The notes: generated from the letters alone by a model not told the origin. A DNA stretch of 64,000 nt from Neokomagataea anthophila (GCF_018122595.1 NZ_JAGRQH010000001.1:434001-498000); one strand, 5' to 3'. Positions 47,958 to 58,688 are shown, numbered from the stretch's first letter. Program-made: numbers and translations.

Positions 47958-49112
47958 TTACAGCGCGTGAGCCGCGCCATCACGCCAAAAATGCGTGCAA
48001 GACAAGCGCAACGCCTCTGCTTCCAATTGCGCATCTTGCGCCAAAGCAGATACCGTTGCAAAACCTTGAGTGTGCAGCGCCGAAAGCGCATCACCGGATA
48101 TCTCAAGCGGCACATAGCAGCGCGGGCGCGCCGGGGGAAGCGGGGCAGCACGTAACAAAGCTTGTGGACGCAACGTCAAACCACATGCAGGCTCTGAACC
48201 AGCAAGATAACGCCCACCACGCCCCAATTCCTCACGCGATCCCGCGGCAAACACCGTAACGCATAGTCCTGTATGGTATTGCCAGCCTCGGAACTCCACC
48301 GGATCCACCGTCAGACGAATACCCGGACGACGCGCACGCAGCGCTGCGATGGATTCAACCAAACGATCCAAATGCGGCCGCACAGCTTCCGGCAAAGCCA
48401 AACCGCGCAAAATCTCTAGCGCACGATCTGCTGGCCCTGCCGCCCGCAACAGCGCCAACAGCGTCTCCGCAATCGAACCACCCAACGCAGCCACAGCGCC
48501 AGCATCTTTACGGTCCAGCGCGTGCAAAAGCGCCGCACGGTCCTTCTCCGCAATCGCTCCGTCAATCACACCCAGCGCCAGAGCTGGCATAGACAGATCA
48601 AATGAAACATCCGCAATGCCCAGCTCATCCAAGGCCTGCGCACCCAGCGCAATCACTTCAGCATCCGCCACAGCAGAATCCGGGCCGATCAGCTCAATAC
48701 CAGCTTGAGACACCTGACGGTCCGTCTCACGCCCCGGCGTACCAACAACAATGCAACTTCCAGAATACGACAAACGCAAAGGCCGTGGCGCATCCGCCAG
48801 GCGAATCTGCGCAATGCGCGCAATTTGCGTCGTCATATCCGGGCGCAGCGCCATCATACGATGGGAGTTCGGATCCATCAGACGGAAGGTCTGATTTTGC
48901 AGAGCAGAGCCCGCACCATTCAGCAGAGCATTTTCAAACTCAAGCATCGGCGGGCGAACCCGCTGATACCCATGCCGTGAAAAAGCCTCCATCACACACG
49001 CAATACCGCGTGCTTCCGCTTCCGCCTCTCCCGGCAACAGATCCGCAAAACCGGAAGGAAGCAGCGCATCACCACGAGCACCCTGCGTCAGGATTTCGTC
49101 AAATGAACTCAT
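47958..49112 (-). CDS. hisZ: ATP phosphoribosyltransferase regulatory subunit
   Basis: 384 residues. Histidyl-tRNA-synthetase-like core without the tRNA-binding C-terminus: GFADLLPGEAEAE, VRPPMLEFENALL and MALRPDMTTQIARI. HisZ partners a short-form HisG, which should be elsewhere. Its ATG overlaps the serC stop (ATGA), so serC-hisZ, probably with purA, form a unit. Confidence 0.93.
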   Translation of the reverse strand: MSSFDEILTQGARGDALLPSGFADLLPGEAEAEARGIACVMEAFSRHGYQRVRPPMLEFENALLNGAGSALQNQTFRLMDPNSHRMMALRPDMTTQIARIAQIRLADAPRPLRLSYSGSCIVVGTPGRETDRQVSQAGIELIGPDSAVADAEVIALGAQALDELGIADVSFDLSMPALALGVIDGAIAEKDRAALLHALDRKDAGAVAALGGSIAETLLALLRAAGPADRALEILRGLALPEAVRPHLDRLVESIAALRARRPGIRLTVDPVEFRGWQYHTGLCVTVFAAGSREELGRGGRYLAGSEPACGLTLRPQALLRAAPLPPARPRCYVPLEISGDALSALHTQGFATVSALAQDAQLEAEALRLSCTHFWRDGAAHAL

Positions 49113-50266
49113 GCGGCAAAAGCCTCCCGCGTTTCTTCATACGCCCAGTCCAACCAAGGCAGAAGAGTTTCAATATCAGCACGCTCTACCGTCGCACCGC
49201 CCCAAATACGCAGCCCAAGCGGCGCATCGCGGTAAGAGGCCAGATCATACCCAGCATCTTCTGCAGCCACGAGGCTCGTCAAATGCTTGACGACCTTCAT
49301 CTGCACATCACGCTCTAACGCCACAAACCACGGTGCTGTAATTTTCAAGCATATGGAGGTGCAAGACCGTTCCTCTGACTTTTCTGCCAAGAACGAAATC
49401 CAATCAGAACGCTCCACCCATGCCGCAATAACGGCAAGATTACCTTCCGCACGCGCCTTCAGAGCTGGCAAACCACCCACATCCTGCGCCCAGCGTAAGG
49501 AATCCAACGCATCTTCCACACAGAGCATGGACGGCGTGTTGATGGTATCCCCAACGAAAATACCCTCAATCAAACCCTTCTTATTCGCCAGACGGAAAAT
49601 CTTAGGCAAAGGCCGCGGTGCAGGCTGCTGCAAACGCTCAGCAGCACGCGGGCTAATCGCCACCATCCCATGGGCTGCTTCCCCGCCCAGCGCTTTTTGC
49701 CAAGACCACGTCACCACATCGAGGCGATCCCACGGCAGATCCATCGCAAACGCAGCGGATGTGGCGTCACAAATCGCCAAACCATCATGCTGCGCCGGGA
49801 TTACATCCGCATGCGGCAAACGCACACCCGATGTCGTCCCATTCCACGCGAAGACAACATCACGCGACCAATCCACCGCCGTTAAATCTGGCAATTGACC
49901 ATAAGGCGCATCAAAGACGCGTATGTCCGGGAGCGCGAGAACATCCCGCAAATCATGTGCCCATGTGGCAGTAAAACTCTCAAAAGAGAGTACATCCACA
50001 CCACGCTGCCCCGCCAAGGACCAGAGAATCATCTCTACAGCCCCGGTATCTGACGCAGGAACAACCCCCACACGCCAATCATCCGGCACACCCAACACAT
50101 CACGCGACCGCGCAATAACGTCTTTCAAACGTGCTCGCCCTTCCGGGGCACGATGAGACCGACCTAATAATGCATTATCGAGAGCGGAAAGAGACCAACC
50201 AGGGCGCTTCGCACACGGACCTGACGAGAAGAACGGGCGATGAGGTCTTACGGTCGGTTTATTCAT
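49109..50266 (-). CDS. serC: Phosphoserine aminotransferase, alphaproteobacterial type
   Basis: 385 residues from the ATG of MNKPTVRPHRP at 50266. The frame stays open upstream to about 50509, but that part runs through a tRNA-Leu gene and is rejected. Seen: FSSGPCAKRPGW at the start and the PLP lysine in WSWQKALGGEAAHG. It makes phosphoserine in serine synthesis and also serves in pyridoxal phosphate synthesis. Coupled to hisZ. Confidence 0.95.
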   Translation of the reverse strand: MNKPTVRPHRPFFSSGPCAKRPGWSLSALDNALLGRSHRAPEGRARLKDVIARSRDVLGVPDDWRVGVVPASDTGAVEMILWSLAGQRGVDVLSFESFTATWAHDLRDVLALPDIRVFDAPYGQLPDLTAVDWSRDVVFAWNGTTSGVRLPHADVIPAQHDGLAICDATSAAFAMDLPWDRLDVVTWSWQKALGGEAAHGMVAISPRAAERLQQPAPRPLPKIFRLANKKGLIEGIFVGDTINTPSMLCVEDALDSLRWAQDVGGLPALKARAEGNLAVIAAWVERSDWISFLAEKSEERSCTSICLKITAPWFVALERDVQMKVVKHLTSLVAAEDAGYDLASYRDAPLGLRIWGGATVERADIETLLPWLDWAYEETREAFAA

Positions 50267-50319
50267 GAACGTTCCAAGCTGGGCGGTTCGATGCCCTGCC
50301 ACTTGGGCAGGGCAATATC

Positions 50320-50403
50320 TGGTGCGAGAGGGGGGATTCGAACCCCCACGCCTTTCGGCGGTCGATTTTGAATCGACTGCGTCTACCGTTCCGCCACACT
50401 CGC
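50320..50403 (-). tRNA. tRNA-Leu, anticodon CAA
   Basis: 84 bases including an encoded CCA end. The anticodon stem GTCGA/TCGAC encloses the loop TTCAAAA, giving CAA (reads UUG). It has a long variable arm as expected for Leu and a T-arm GGGGG-TTCGAAT-CCCCC. The acceptor stem has one T-T mismatch. It lies 53 bases upstream of serC, same strand. Confidence 0.96.
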
Positions 50404-50468
50404 ATGGAACGGAGGCACCATACTGCATTTCATCAGGCAGGGCTAGAGGCCAAAAGCCCCTTAATCCA

Positions 50469-51368
50469 TTATTTCCCGCACATAAGGCGTAAATTTTGGA
50501 TTGCCGCACCTGAAGCGCCTTTCCCCAAATTGTCTAAACGCGCCGTAAGCAGCAGTTTTTCGCCATCACTATGCACCCGAAGCTCCATAGCATCCGTGCC
50601 CGCCAAACTATCAGCTAACAATGTTGGCTCAGCAGGCAGAACCCGCACAACATCACTGCCCGCATAAGCCTTAAGCAAAATCGCTTCGATTTCAGCCGCC
50701 GTCGCCCCTGAGGGCAAACTCCGCAGATGCAGCGGAATAGAAACAATCATCCCCTGCGCAAAATGCCCAACGGACGGCACAAAAATCGGCGCATGACTCA
50801 AGCCTGAATAATGCTGAATCTCCGGCACATGCTTATGTTGTAGCCCTAACCCATACAGCAAAAAGGCCGGCCCACCCTCACGCTCATGCGCTTCAATCGC
50901 ACTCCGCCCAGCGCCGCTATAGCCCGATACAGCATTAACCGAGATCGGATGATCCGCCGGTATCACACCTGCCGCCACCAAAGGCCGCAGTAAAGCAATC
51001 GCCCCCGTTGGATAACAACCCGGGTTTGACACATGCCGCGCCGCCGCAACACGTGCAGATTGCTCTGCATCCATCTCTGGGAAACCATAGACCCAACCAT
51101 CCGCACGCCGATGCGCCGTTGATGCGTCCAAGAACCGCACATCCAGTCCTTCACCCAAGGCCACAGCCTCACGCGCCGCATCATCCGGCAAGCACAAGAT
51201 TGCCACATCCGCCTGACGCAACATCTCTTTACGTGCCTCAGAATCCTTACGCAGTGCCGGATCAATCGATAGAATCTCAAACCCTAAACCAGACGGCAGC
51301 GCTTCAATACGCTGGCGAATACCGAGCCCCGTCGTCCCTGCTTCACCATCGATAAAGATCCGCGCCAT
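50469..51368 (-). CDS. argC: N-acetyl-gamma-glutamyl-phosphate reductase, type 2
   Basis: 299 residues from the ATG at 51368, which has GGAG upstream. NADP-binding start [17 protein letters not shown] and the catalytic Cys in [12 protein letters not shown]. The short length and GEAGTTG motif mark the type-2 family. Third step of arginine synthesis. tRNA-Leu follows downstream on the same strand. Confidence 0.94.
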   Translation of the reverse strand: MARIFIDGEAGTTGLGIRQRIEALPSGLGFEILSIDPALRKDSEARKEMLRQADVAILCLPDDAAREAVALGEGLDVRFLDASTAHRRADGWVYGFPEMDAEQSARVAAARHVSNPGCYPTGAIALLRPLVAAGVIPADHPISVNAVSGYSGAGRSAIEAHEREGGPAFLLYGLGLQHKHVPEIQHYSGLSHAPIFVPSVGHFAQGMIVSIPLHLRSLPSGATAAEIEAILLKAYAGSDVVRVLPAEPTLLADSLAGTDAMELRVHSDGEKLLLTARLDNLGKGASGAAIQNLRLMCGK

Positions 51369-51475
51369 GTGCTTTGCTCCTGCCATCCTGAATTAGGGGG
51401 TCCATTCTCTGTCAGGCTTATTGTAGAGAGCGAAGACGACACTGTCATCTTTTCCTCTCACCCCAAGGGCCCGCC

Positions 51476-52261
51476 ATGACCGCTCCCCACGCTGAAGAAC
51501 GCCAAATAGACCGTCTTCTGACCATCATGCGCCGCCTCCGTGACCCACAAAATGGCTGCCCTTGGGACATCGCTCAGACCCCTCAAACCATTGCCCCCTT
51601 CGCCATTGAAGAAGCCTATGAAGTCCTAGATGCCATCGCACGGGCTGACCATGCAGCCCTCCCCGATGAGTTGGGAGACCTGCTCCTACAGGTCGTATTC
51701 CAAGCTCAAATGGCCCAAGAAGCCGGACAGTTCAATTTTGACGATGTCGCCCGCACCATCGCCGACAAGATGGAACGCCGCCACCCCCATATCTTCTCCC
51801 CCGGCGCAGAGCGTGGAAACTGGGAAAATATCAAAGAAACCGAACGCCGCGGCCGCTCCGAATTCGGTGCCCTCGCAGGCATAGCCGCCTCTCTCCCAGC
51901 CCTCTCCCGCGCCGCAAAGATTTGCTCCCGGGCAGAGCGCGTTGGCTTTGACTGGGATGGCGCACAGGGCGTTTTCCAAGCCGTCAAAGGCGAAATTGCT
52001 GAACTCGAAGCTGAGATGGGCGGTGACCCAGACCGGATCGAAGATGAACTCGGCGATGTTCTTTTCACCGTCGCCAGCCTAGCCCGCAAAATGAAGATTG
52101 ACCCCGAAGCCGCCCTGCGCCGCAGCAACGCAAAATTCACCCGCCGCTTTGAAGCCATGGAAGCCGCCCTCGCCCAAGACGGCAAAACCATGCCAGAACA
52201 AGACCTCCCAACCCTAGAAGCCCTCTGGAAAGCCGTTAAAAAACAACCCGGCATGGGCTAA
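51476..52261 (+). CDS. mazG: Nucleoside triphosphate pyrophosphohydrolase
   Basis: 261 residues with two MazG domains. Metal-binding motifs are EEAYEVLDAI then DELGDLLLQVV in the first, and ELGDVLFTVASLARK in the second. It hydrolyses NTPs, housecleaning and stringent-response related in E. coli. Starts the plus-strand group before queA. Confidence 0.94.
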   Translation: MTAPHAEERQIDRLLTIMRRLRDPQNGCPWDIAQTPQTIAPFAIEEAYEVLDAIARADHAALPDELGDLLLQVVFQAQMAQEAGQFNFDDVARTIADKMERRHPHIFSPGAERGNWENIKETERRGRSEFGALAGIAASLPALSRAAKICSRAERVGFDWDGAQGVFQAVKGEIAELEAEMGGDPDRIEDELGDVLFTVASLARKMKIDPEAALRRSNAKFTRRFEAMEAALAQDGKTMPEQDLPTLEALWKAVKKQPGMG

Positions 52262-52348
52262 ACACTCTCAAAAAAAGACGCACCACCCCAACACCCCGTA
52301 CACCCCACAATATTCTCGGCACGCCGGGAACCTGCTAGAGAACCGAGC

Positions 52349-53392
52349 ATGACCGATGAGCTTGCCCCTTTCGACTTTGACCTCCCCCGATCCTGCATCG
52401 CCACAGAACCCGCACGGCCAAGAGATAGCGCACGGCTTCTGCACGTTCCCGCACAAGGCCCCTCTGCCCTCGGCATCGTACGGGACCTCCCATCGCTCCT
52501 CCGGGAAGGCGATCTGCTCATTGCCAATGATACTGCCGTCATCCGTGCGCAGCTTTCAGCCACACGCGGCACAGCCCGTATTGGCATTACCCTTGACCGT
52601 ATTTTACCAGATGGAAGCTGGCACGCCCTCGCCCGGAACTCCCGCAAACTCCGCTCCGGTGATGTGCTCGATTTCGGTGATGATCCGGTCACAGCCGAAA
52701 TCGTCGAGAATGAAGGAGACGGCGCCGTCCAAATGCGCTTCTCCGTTGAAGGAGAAGCCTTTGACGCGTTCCTAGAACGCGTCGGTGCACTCGCACTTCC
52801 ACCCTATATTGAGCGCCCCTCCGGCCCAACGCAGCAAGATGATGATGATTACAAAACCATCTTCTCAGACAAGCGCGGCGCCGTCGCCGCCCCAACAGCC
52901 GGTCTTCACTTTACACCAGAGCTCCTCGCCGCTCTTGATGAACGCGGCGTAACCCGCAAAACACTCACCCTCCATGTCGGCGCAGGCACCTTCCTGCCCG
53001 TACGCTCCTCCATTTCAGAGCACCGTATGCACGCGGAATGGGGTGAAATTGATGCCGAAACCGCCCAACTGATCAACGATACCCGCGCCAAAGGTGGCCG
53101 CGTCATCGCCGTCGGCACCACATCCCTGCGCCTTCTGGAAAGTGCAGCACAAGAAGACGGCACCGTCCGCCCATGGCGCGGTGAAACCTCCATTTTCATC
53201 CGCCCCGGATATCGCTTCCGCGCGGTGGACCTCCTCATGACCAATTTTCACCTTCCGCGCTCAACACTCTTCATGCTCGTCTGCGCCTTTAGCGGCACAG
53301 ACACCATGCGTGCCGCCTATGCCCGCGCCATCAATGAAGAGATGCGTTTTTATTCTTATGGCGATGCCTGCCTGCTGGAGCGTGCCGAATGA
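52349..53392 (+). CDS. queA: SAM:tRNA ribosyltransferase-isomerase
   Basis: 347 residues. [20 protein letters not shown] at the start, [29 protein letters not shown] and [16 protein letters not shown]. It transfers the ribosyl part of SAM to preQ1 in tRNA to make epoxyqueuosine. Overlaps tgt by ATGA; queG, the next step, is 5 kb away. Confidence 0.97.
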   Translation: MTDELAPFDFDLPRSCIATEPARPRDSARLLHVPAQGPSALGIVRDLPSLLREGDLLIANDTAVIRAQLSATRGTARIGITLDRILPDGSWHALARNSRKLRSGDVLDFGDDPVTAEIVENEGDGAVQMRFSVEGEAFDAFLERVGALALPPYIERPSGPTQQDDDDYKTIFSDKRGAVAAPTAGLHFTPELLAALDERGVTRKTLTLHVGAGTFLPVRSSISEHRMHAEWGEIDAETAQLINDTRAKGGRVIAVGTTSLRLLESAAQEDGTVRPWRGETSIFIRPGYRFRAVDLLMTNFHLPRSTLFMLVCAFSGTDTMRAAYARAINEEMRFYSYGDACLLERAE

Positions 53393-54567
53393 GCAAGCCT
53401 GATTTCTCCCAACATGCCGATAAAATGGTCTGGACGCCTGAAAGCACCTGCGGCCAAGCCCGTGCAGGCCACCTGCACACACGCCACGGCACCGTCCCCA
53501 CCCCAACCTTCATGCCCGTCGGCACTGTCGGCACCGTCAAAGGCATGACAATGGATTCCGTCCGCTCCACCGGCGCGGGCATTGTTCTGGGCAACACCTA
53601 CCACCTCATGCTCCGCCCCACGGCAGAGCGCGTGGCAAAGCTCGGCGGCCTGCACCGTATGATGGATTGGCAAGGCCCTATCCTCACCGATTCCGGCGGC
53701 TTCCAAGTCATGTCCCTCGGCGCACTACGCCAATTAGATGAAGACGGCGTCACCTTCCGCTCTCATATCGATGGCAGCGCCCACCGCCTCACCCCCGAAA
53801 GCTCCACAGATATTCAGCATAAGCTGGATGCCACCATCACCATGGCTTTCGATGAATGCCCCGCACTCCCCGCCACACCAGAAGCCCTGCGCAAATCCAT
53901 GGAAATGTCCATGCGATGGGCAGCCCGCTCCCGTGAAGCCTTCATCGCCCGCCCCGGCTATGGCCAATTCGGCATCGTCCAAGGCGGCACCGAGCGCGAC
54001 CTCCGCGCCCAATCCATCAAAGCCCTGACTGATATCGGCTTTGAAGGTTACGCCATTGGCGGCCTTGCCGTGGGTGAAGGGCAGGACCTCATGTTCTCCA
54101 CCCTCGATTTCACCACCCCCATGATGCCGGAAGATAAAGCACGTTACCTCATGGGCGTCGGCACCCCAGATGACTTGCTGGGCGCCGTGATGCGTGGCGT
54201 CGATATGTTCGACTGCGTCATGCCCTCACGCGCAGGGCGTACCGCTCGCGCTTATACTGAGCGCGGCACTATCAATTTACGTAATGCACGCTTTGCCGAA
54301 GACACTCGCCCCATCACCCCTTATGATGATAGCCCCATGGCCGGACGCTACAGCCGCGCCTATCTGCACCACCTGTTCCGCGCCAAAGAAATGCTCGGAC
54401 CGATGCTTCTGACACTTCATAATCTTGCCTACTATCAACGCCTTATGCGCCAAATTCGCGCTGCTATCGTCGATGGCACATTGAACGAATTAGCCGTCAA
54501 GCTGCGTGCCGACTGGGCGCAAGGTGATTGGTCCGAAGATGAGTGGGTAATGCCCTCTTATCAGTAA
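53389..54567 (+). CDS. tgt: tRNA-guanine transglycosylase lacking the zinc cysteines
   Basis: 392 residues. Active-site parts are complete: [43 protein letters not shown] and [15 protein letters not shown] with the nucleophile Asp. But the zinc site CxCYTC before [10 protein letters not shown] reads DDSPMA before [11 protein letters not shown], so all three ligand cysteines are gone and only the His remains. The enzyme swaps guanine 34 for preQ1. Its fold may be stabilised differently in this lineage. Coupled to queA; a hairpin follows. Confidence 0.96.
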   Translation: MSKPDFSQHADKMVWTPESTCGQARAGHLHTRHGTVPTPTFMPVGTVGTVKGMTMDSVRSTGAGIVLGNTYHLMLRPTAERVAKLGGLHRMMDWQGPILTDSGGFQVMSLGALRQLDEDGVTFRSHIDGSAHRLTPESSTDIQHKLDATITMAFDECPALPATPEALRKSMEMSMRWAARSREAFIARPGYGQFGIVQGGTERDLRAQSIKALTDIGFEGYAIGGLAVGEGQDLMFSTLDFTTPMMPEDKARYLMGVGTPDDLLGAVMRGVDMFDCVMPSRAGRTARAYTERGTINLRNARFAEDTRPITPYDDSPMAGRYSRAYLHHLFRAKEMLGPMLLTLHNLAYYQRLMRQIRAAIVDGTLNELAVKLRADWAQGDWSEDEWVMPSYQ

Positions 54568-54576
54568 ATACCTACC

Positions 54577-54605
54577 ATAAGGGAAGGTTTATTGCTTTCC
54601 CTTAT
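54577..54605 (+). terminator. Hairpin after tgt
   Basis: ATAAGGGAA and TTCCCTTAT form a 9-bp stem 9 bases past the stop. Only A/T-rich DNA follows, without a clean T-run. Confidence 0.55.
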
Positions 54606-54725
54606 ATCATTCGCTTTGTTTCTTAAGTAAAACGTCATTTAAAATTAACAAGACTTAATGTTTCTACCACACTACCTGACAGGCCGAGAGCATTGATGCT
54701 TCACTTTTAGAAAAAGGCCCCCAGG

Positions 54726-57002
54726 GTGAAAAACCATAAAACTATTTCGCCACTCTTACTGTGCATAGCACTACCACTCAGCCTCCATGCACAAACAAAG
54801 AATACTTCCGAACCCCACGGAACACTTGAAAATGTAATTGTCACCGCAGAACACCGCAAAGAAAATCTGCAAAAACTCCCCATTTCAACCAGCGTCATCA
54901 ACGGCAATACCCTGCGGATGTTCCAAGCAGACGGGTCCGATACATTACTCTCCCTCTCCGGCCGCAGCCCCAGCCTTTACGTTGAATCCACAACCGGGCG
55001 CATCTTCCCACGCTTCTATATTCGCGGCCTCGGCAATAACGACTTTTACCTCGGCGCATCCCAGCCCGTTTCCATCATTCAAGATGATGTCGTACTGGAA
55101 CATGTTGTTCTCAAATCCAATCCAGCCTTCGATATTCAACAAGTCGAAGTACTACGCGGCCCACAAGGCTCCCTGTTCGGACGCAACACAACCGCCGGGA
55201 CCATCCGCTTCGATTCCTACAAGCCAACAAACGACTTTCATGGCCGCGCCGATGTCTCTTACGGCAGCTACAATACCACCAATATGGATCTCGGCTTTGG
55301 CGGCCCCCTCCTCGCGAATATCCTTTCCTTCCGCCTCTCTGGCCTCTTTCAACACCGCGATAACTGGGTCGATAACCGCTTCGCTGGCCCCTCCGATGAT
55401 GGCACAGCCACCCCACGCAAAAACGCACTCGGCGGCTTTGATGAGCGTGACGCACGGTTGCAGTTTCTCTTCACACCAACAGCCCGCCTTTCCATCCTCG
55501 CTTCAGGCCACGCCCGCGATTATGATGGCACTTCTACGCTGTTTTACCGCCAGTCCATCCAAAAAGGCACCAACGCTGTTCCCCAGGATTTTCACCGCAA
55601 CAGCGTTCAGTACGATGAAGGGCAAAACAATCCCCAATCGTACCACACCTATGGCGGCTCCATTAATGCAGCCTACGATCTTAACAGTGTAAAGTTAACA
55701 TCCATTACCGCCTATGAAACCAGTCACGGCTGGAGCTTGGGTGACACCGATGGCGGCGCAGCTGCAAATTACCCCGTGCGCGGCGTACCGAACGGATACG
55801 GCCTCTCCCGTGGAAGACTGCGCGGACTTGATCAAGTGACCGAAGAACTCCGCCTCGCAAATAACGATAAAGGCCGCTGGAAATGGCAAATTGGTGGCCT
55901 GTATTTTAACTCACATGACAATACAGAGTTCGATCAACGCGCCTTTTTCCTCAACACTGCGGCGCATAACCCCAATAACTGGGTACTCCTGCATGACGTA
56001 AACACATCATGGGGTATTTTCGGACAAAGCAGCTACCAATTAACCAAACGCCTGACCCTAACCGGCGGCGTACGCCTGACAAATGACACAAAAAACACAT
56101 GGCTGCTGCACACGGCTAATACCATTGCCAATGTCGCAACCTATACAGGCCGCCGCTATGTCCGCCTGTCTGCAACAAAACCAAGCTGGGATGTCAGCGC
56201 CCTTTACCAACTCACATCCAACGTTAACGCTTACGCACGCATTGCGCGCGGTTTCCGTGGCCCCACCATTCAAGGCCGCTCCGCCGTTTTCAATGCGGAC
56301 TTCACAACAGCCAATGCAGAAACAAACACATCCTATGAAGCTGGCTTAAAAACACAGCTCTGGAATAACCGCCTCCGTCTGAACACAGACGGCTTCTACT
56401 ACGTCGTGGATAACATCCAACTCAACGGCAATGACAGTAACGGCAACGGCGTCCTCTTTAACGCCAATAAAGCCCGCGGCTGGGGCATGGAAAGTGAAGC
56501 CGAACTTCGCCCCATCTCCAACCTTTTACTAACCGCAGGCGTCAGCCTCTTACACACAGAAATTGACGATAAACGCGTTTACGCCCAAGTCTGCGCTCTC
56601 AATGGCGCTGTCGTCTGTACGGTTGAAAACCCAACGATTAACGTGCGCGGATCGACCTTTGCACAAATCAACGGCAACCCACTTCCCAATGCACCACGTT
56701 ATAACCTGAACTTCACCGCACGTTATGACCTCCCCATCGGCCATGGTGATGCCTTCTGGGCCACAGATTGGAACGTCCAAGGCTATACAAGCTTCGTGCC
56801 GTATAAGACCAAAGAGTTCACCTCAAACGGTAACTTTGAGGGGGGTATGAAACTCGGTTATTCATGGAAAAAATATGAAATGGCCGTGTTCGTTCGTAAC
56901 ATCACCAACAACAAAAACCTCAAAGGCGTGATCGATAACTATATGGCCGGCGTGTACAATGACCCACGCATCATTGGCATCAGCGCCCATACACGCTTCT
57001 AA
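54726..57002 (+). CDS. TonB-dependent outer-membrane receptor
   Basis: 758 residues from a GTG at 54726. Signal peptide ending LPLSLHAQ. Plug domain with LENVIVTAEHRKENLQKLPI and QQVEVLRGPQGSLFGRNTTA, then a 22-strand-type barrel ending ISAHTRF. The ligand could be an iron chelate or another nutrient; nothing adjacent tells. No regulator or uptake gene is beside it. It sits between tgt and an AT-rich gene, and a perfect hairpin follows. Confidence 0.93.
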   Translation: MKNHKTISPLLLCIALPLSLHAQTKNTSEPHGTLENVIVTAEHRKENLQKLPISTSVINGNTLRMFQADGSDTLLSLSGRSPSLYVESTTGRIFPRFYIRGLGNNDFYLGASQPVSIIQDDVVLEHVVLKSNPAFDIQQVEVLRGPQGSLFGRNTTAGTIRFDSYKPTNDFHGRADVSYGSYNTTNMDLGFGGPLLANILSFRLSGLFQHRDNWVDNRFAGPSDDGTATPRKNALGGFDERDARLQFLFTPTARLSILASGHARDYDGTSTLFYRQSIQKGTNAVPQDFHRNSVQYDEGQNNPQSYHTYGGSINAAYDLNSVKLTSITAYETSHGWSLGDTDGGAAANYPVRGVPNGYGLSRGRLRGLDQVTEELRLANNDKGRWKWQIGGLYFNSHDNTEFDQRAFFLNTAAHNPNNWVLLHDVNTSWGIFGQSSYQLTKRLTLTGGVRLTNDTKNTWLLHTANTIANVATYTGRRYVRLSATKPSWDVSALYQLTSNVNAYARIARGFRGPTIQGRSAVFNADFTTANAETNTSYEAGLKTQLWNNRLRLNTDGFYYVVDNIQLNGNDSNGNGVLFNANKARGWGMESEAELRPISNLLLTAGVSLLHTEIDDKRVYAQVCALNGAVVCTVENPTINVRGSTFAQINGNPLPNAPRYNLNFTARYDLPIGHGDAFWATDWNVQGYTSFVPYKTKEFTSNGNFEGGMKLGYSWKKYEMAVFVRNITNNKNLKGVIDNYMAGVYNDPRIIGISAHTRF

Positions 57003-57018
57003 CACCTCAATACCCTGA

Positions 57019-57047
57019 CGATATGGACTTATAATGAGTCCATATCG
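57019..57047. terminator. Perfect 11-bp hairpin after the receptor gene
   Basis: CGATATGGACT and AGTCCATATCG with a 7-base loop, 16 bases after the stop. The T-run that follows is broken (CTTTCTCC). Confidence 0.65.
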
Positions 57048-57116
57048 CTTTCTCCTGCTAGAATTAAGTGTCCAACCACAAGTACGTCAGATTGAAAAAT
57101 ATATTTATGTAATAAC

Positions 57117-58535
57117 TCAATCAATAAATTCAAATAACTCCCAATCACTAGGCTCAAGACGGTCACACTTAATTTCTCCATTAGGCTCAGCTGATAAAAA
57201 ACGATTTGTTTCTGAATTTAATAAGAAAAAACCTTTTTCATGAGGTATGGAAATATATGAAACTATATTAGAACAACGATTATCGTAATTAATAGTCAAA
57301 CATTGATTTCTTTTATTTACCAAAAATACAACAGGATCATTTTTATGTTTATATGAAAAAATTAAATCATCTAATTTATTATCAAAGCATTGTGCATGAA
57401 CAATACCTGTGTGTTGTTGAGTTCCAAGAAAGCTTCCATGAATGGTTTTTATTTTCATCGGTGGTAAACAAAAATTTTCTTCGAAATTTTCTGGTAATTT
57501 ATATGATTTTTTATGCTCCCAAACTTTTCCCGAAACCATTTCATCTAAAAATTCAGACATTTTTTTTGGGTCATCTATAGAAAAATGTGCCTGTGACGAT
57601 TTTTGATGTAAGTATGGCGTTCGTACATAACTTATTTGACTACGATTAATTTCATCCATCAAGAAAAAGTTGGAAGAATAATTTCCATTTGGACACAGTG
57701 CTACCCCAATAGGAAACGATGAAAAAATACTATTATGAAATGCTGAACCTATAAATCCACACACAGGCCTTGTTGTAGAAAATAAAGAAATCTGTTCTTC
57801 CAATGTTAATTTTTGAGGATGCACAATATTAAATCCTTTATTTTTTAAATTTTCTTCTAAAATACTTTCAGATTCAAATACCCTCATTCCAGAACCAAAT
57901 TGTGACCTTGAAAGATATACTGGTTTATCGTTTAAATTGTTTACTCCAAAATCACGACCAATTTTATTACAGAAAGATGCAAAAACATTATGCGCAAAAT
58001 GATTTTCTTCAAAAGAAGTTCCTGAAATTATTATATTTGGTATAATTGTAGGTCTTTTAAATATAACAAAATTATCCTTACAGAGATCCAAATAAGAAAA
58101 GAATTTTTTAATGAAATATGATGAAAAAATTTCATCTATATTATATGAACTATGTATTACTATTTTTTTGTTATGAAAAAATTTCTTTTCACACCAATAC
58201 CTAGGTAATGTTTCGGCAATAAAATGCCCAAAATGCGTACCTACATGCCCTCCATAAAAATAATCACCACGAGGCGCTACATCATGACGCCCAGAAGGAT
58301 CTATACATGATACATCAGATTGACCAACCGCATGATTTGGCCACTCTCTTCTTGGTCCTGCATCACTAATTAGTCGTCCATAACGATCATATAGCCCAAA
58401 GCTCTTATCAAGATCGGTTAAATTAAGATCTCTTGGAATATAAAGTACATTTTTTCTTACATTAATTTCTGGTTCATCATTGAATATTTTTAAACCAAAA
58501 AGGTCAGTATAAGCCTGTACATTATTAGTATTCAT
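57117..58535 (-). CDS. GT61-like glycosyltransferase with C-terminal beta-trefoil-like domain
   Basis: 472 residues from the ATG at 58535 (a TTG nine codons earlier is less likely). The middle has the GT61/DUF563 pattern HVGTHFGHFIAETLPRYW, PVYLSRSQ and a late GSAFHNSIFSSFP region. The last 110 residues (TIHGSFLGTQQHTGIVHAQ, then FFLLNSETNRFLSAE and WELFEFI) look like a beta-trefoil of the fascin/lectin kind. The DNA is far more A/T-rich, with many Lys, Asn and Phe codons, than its neighbours, suggesting recent transfer. Probably makes or modifies a surface glycan; target unknown. Confidence 0.72.
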   Translation of the reverse strand: MNTNNVQAYTDLFGLKIFNDEPEINVRKNVLYIPRDLNLTDLDKSFGLYDRYGRLISDAGPRREWPNHAVGQSDVSCIDPSGRHDVAPRGDYFYGGHVGTHFGHFIAETLPRYWCEKKFFHNKKIVIHSSYNIDEIFSSYFIKKFFSYLDLCKDNFVIFKRPTIIPNIIISGTSFEENHFAHNVFASFCNKIGRDFGVNNLNDKPVYLSRSQFGSGMRVFESESILEENLKNKGFNIVHPQKLTLEEQISLFSTTRPVCGFIGSAFHNSIFSSFPIGVALCPNGNYSSNFFLMDEINRSQISYVRTPYLHQKSSQAHFSIDDPKKMSEFLDEMVSGKVWEHKKSYKLPENFEENFCLPPMKIKTIHGSFLGTQQHTGIVHAQCFDNKLDDLIFSYKHKNDPVVFLVNKRNQCLTINYDNRCSNIVSYISIPHEKGFFLLNSETNRFLSAEPNGEIKCDRLEPSDWELFEFID

Positions 58536-58688
58536 TTTTACGACCACATCGACAAAAGACAATTCAATATCGCAAAAAGTAATTCAATTCTGCAAGAGGC
58601 ATTAATAATAATTATCTCCTGTTCGTACGTTTAAAAGCCCCCATTCCTCTGGTGCATCCACGGGCCAGTTTCAGTAATATAAGCGCCC

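Noticed and set aside
48602-49318. Long plus-strand frame opposite hisZ and serC
   Set aside because: Low-complexity Pro/Gln/His translation with no motifs; it is the antisense of two certain genes.
50267-50509. N-terminal extension of serC
   Set aside because: The open frame runs through the tRNA-Leu(CAA) gene; SerC family start is MNKPTV at 50266.
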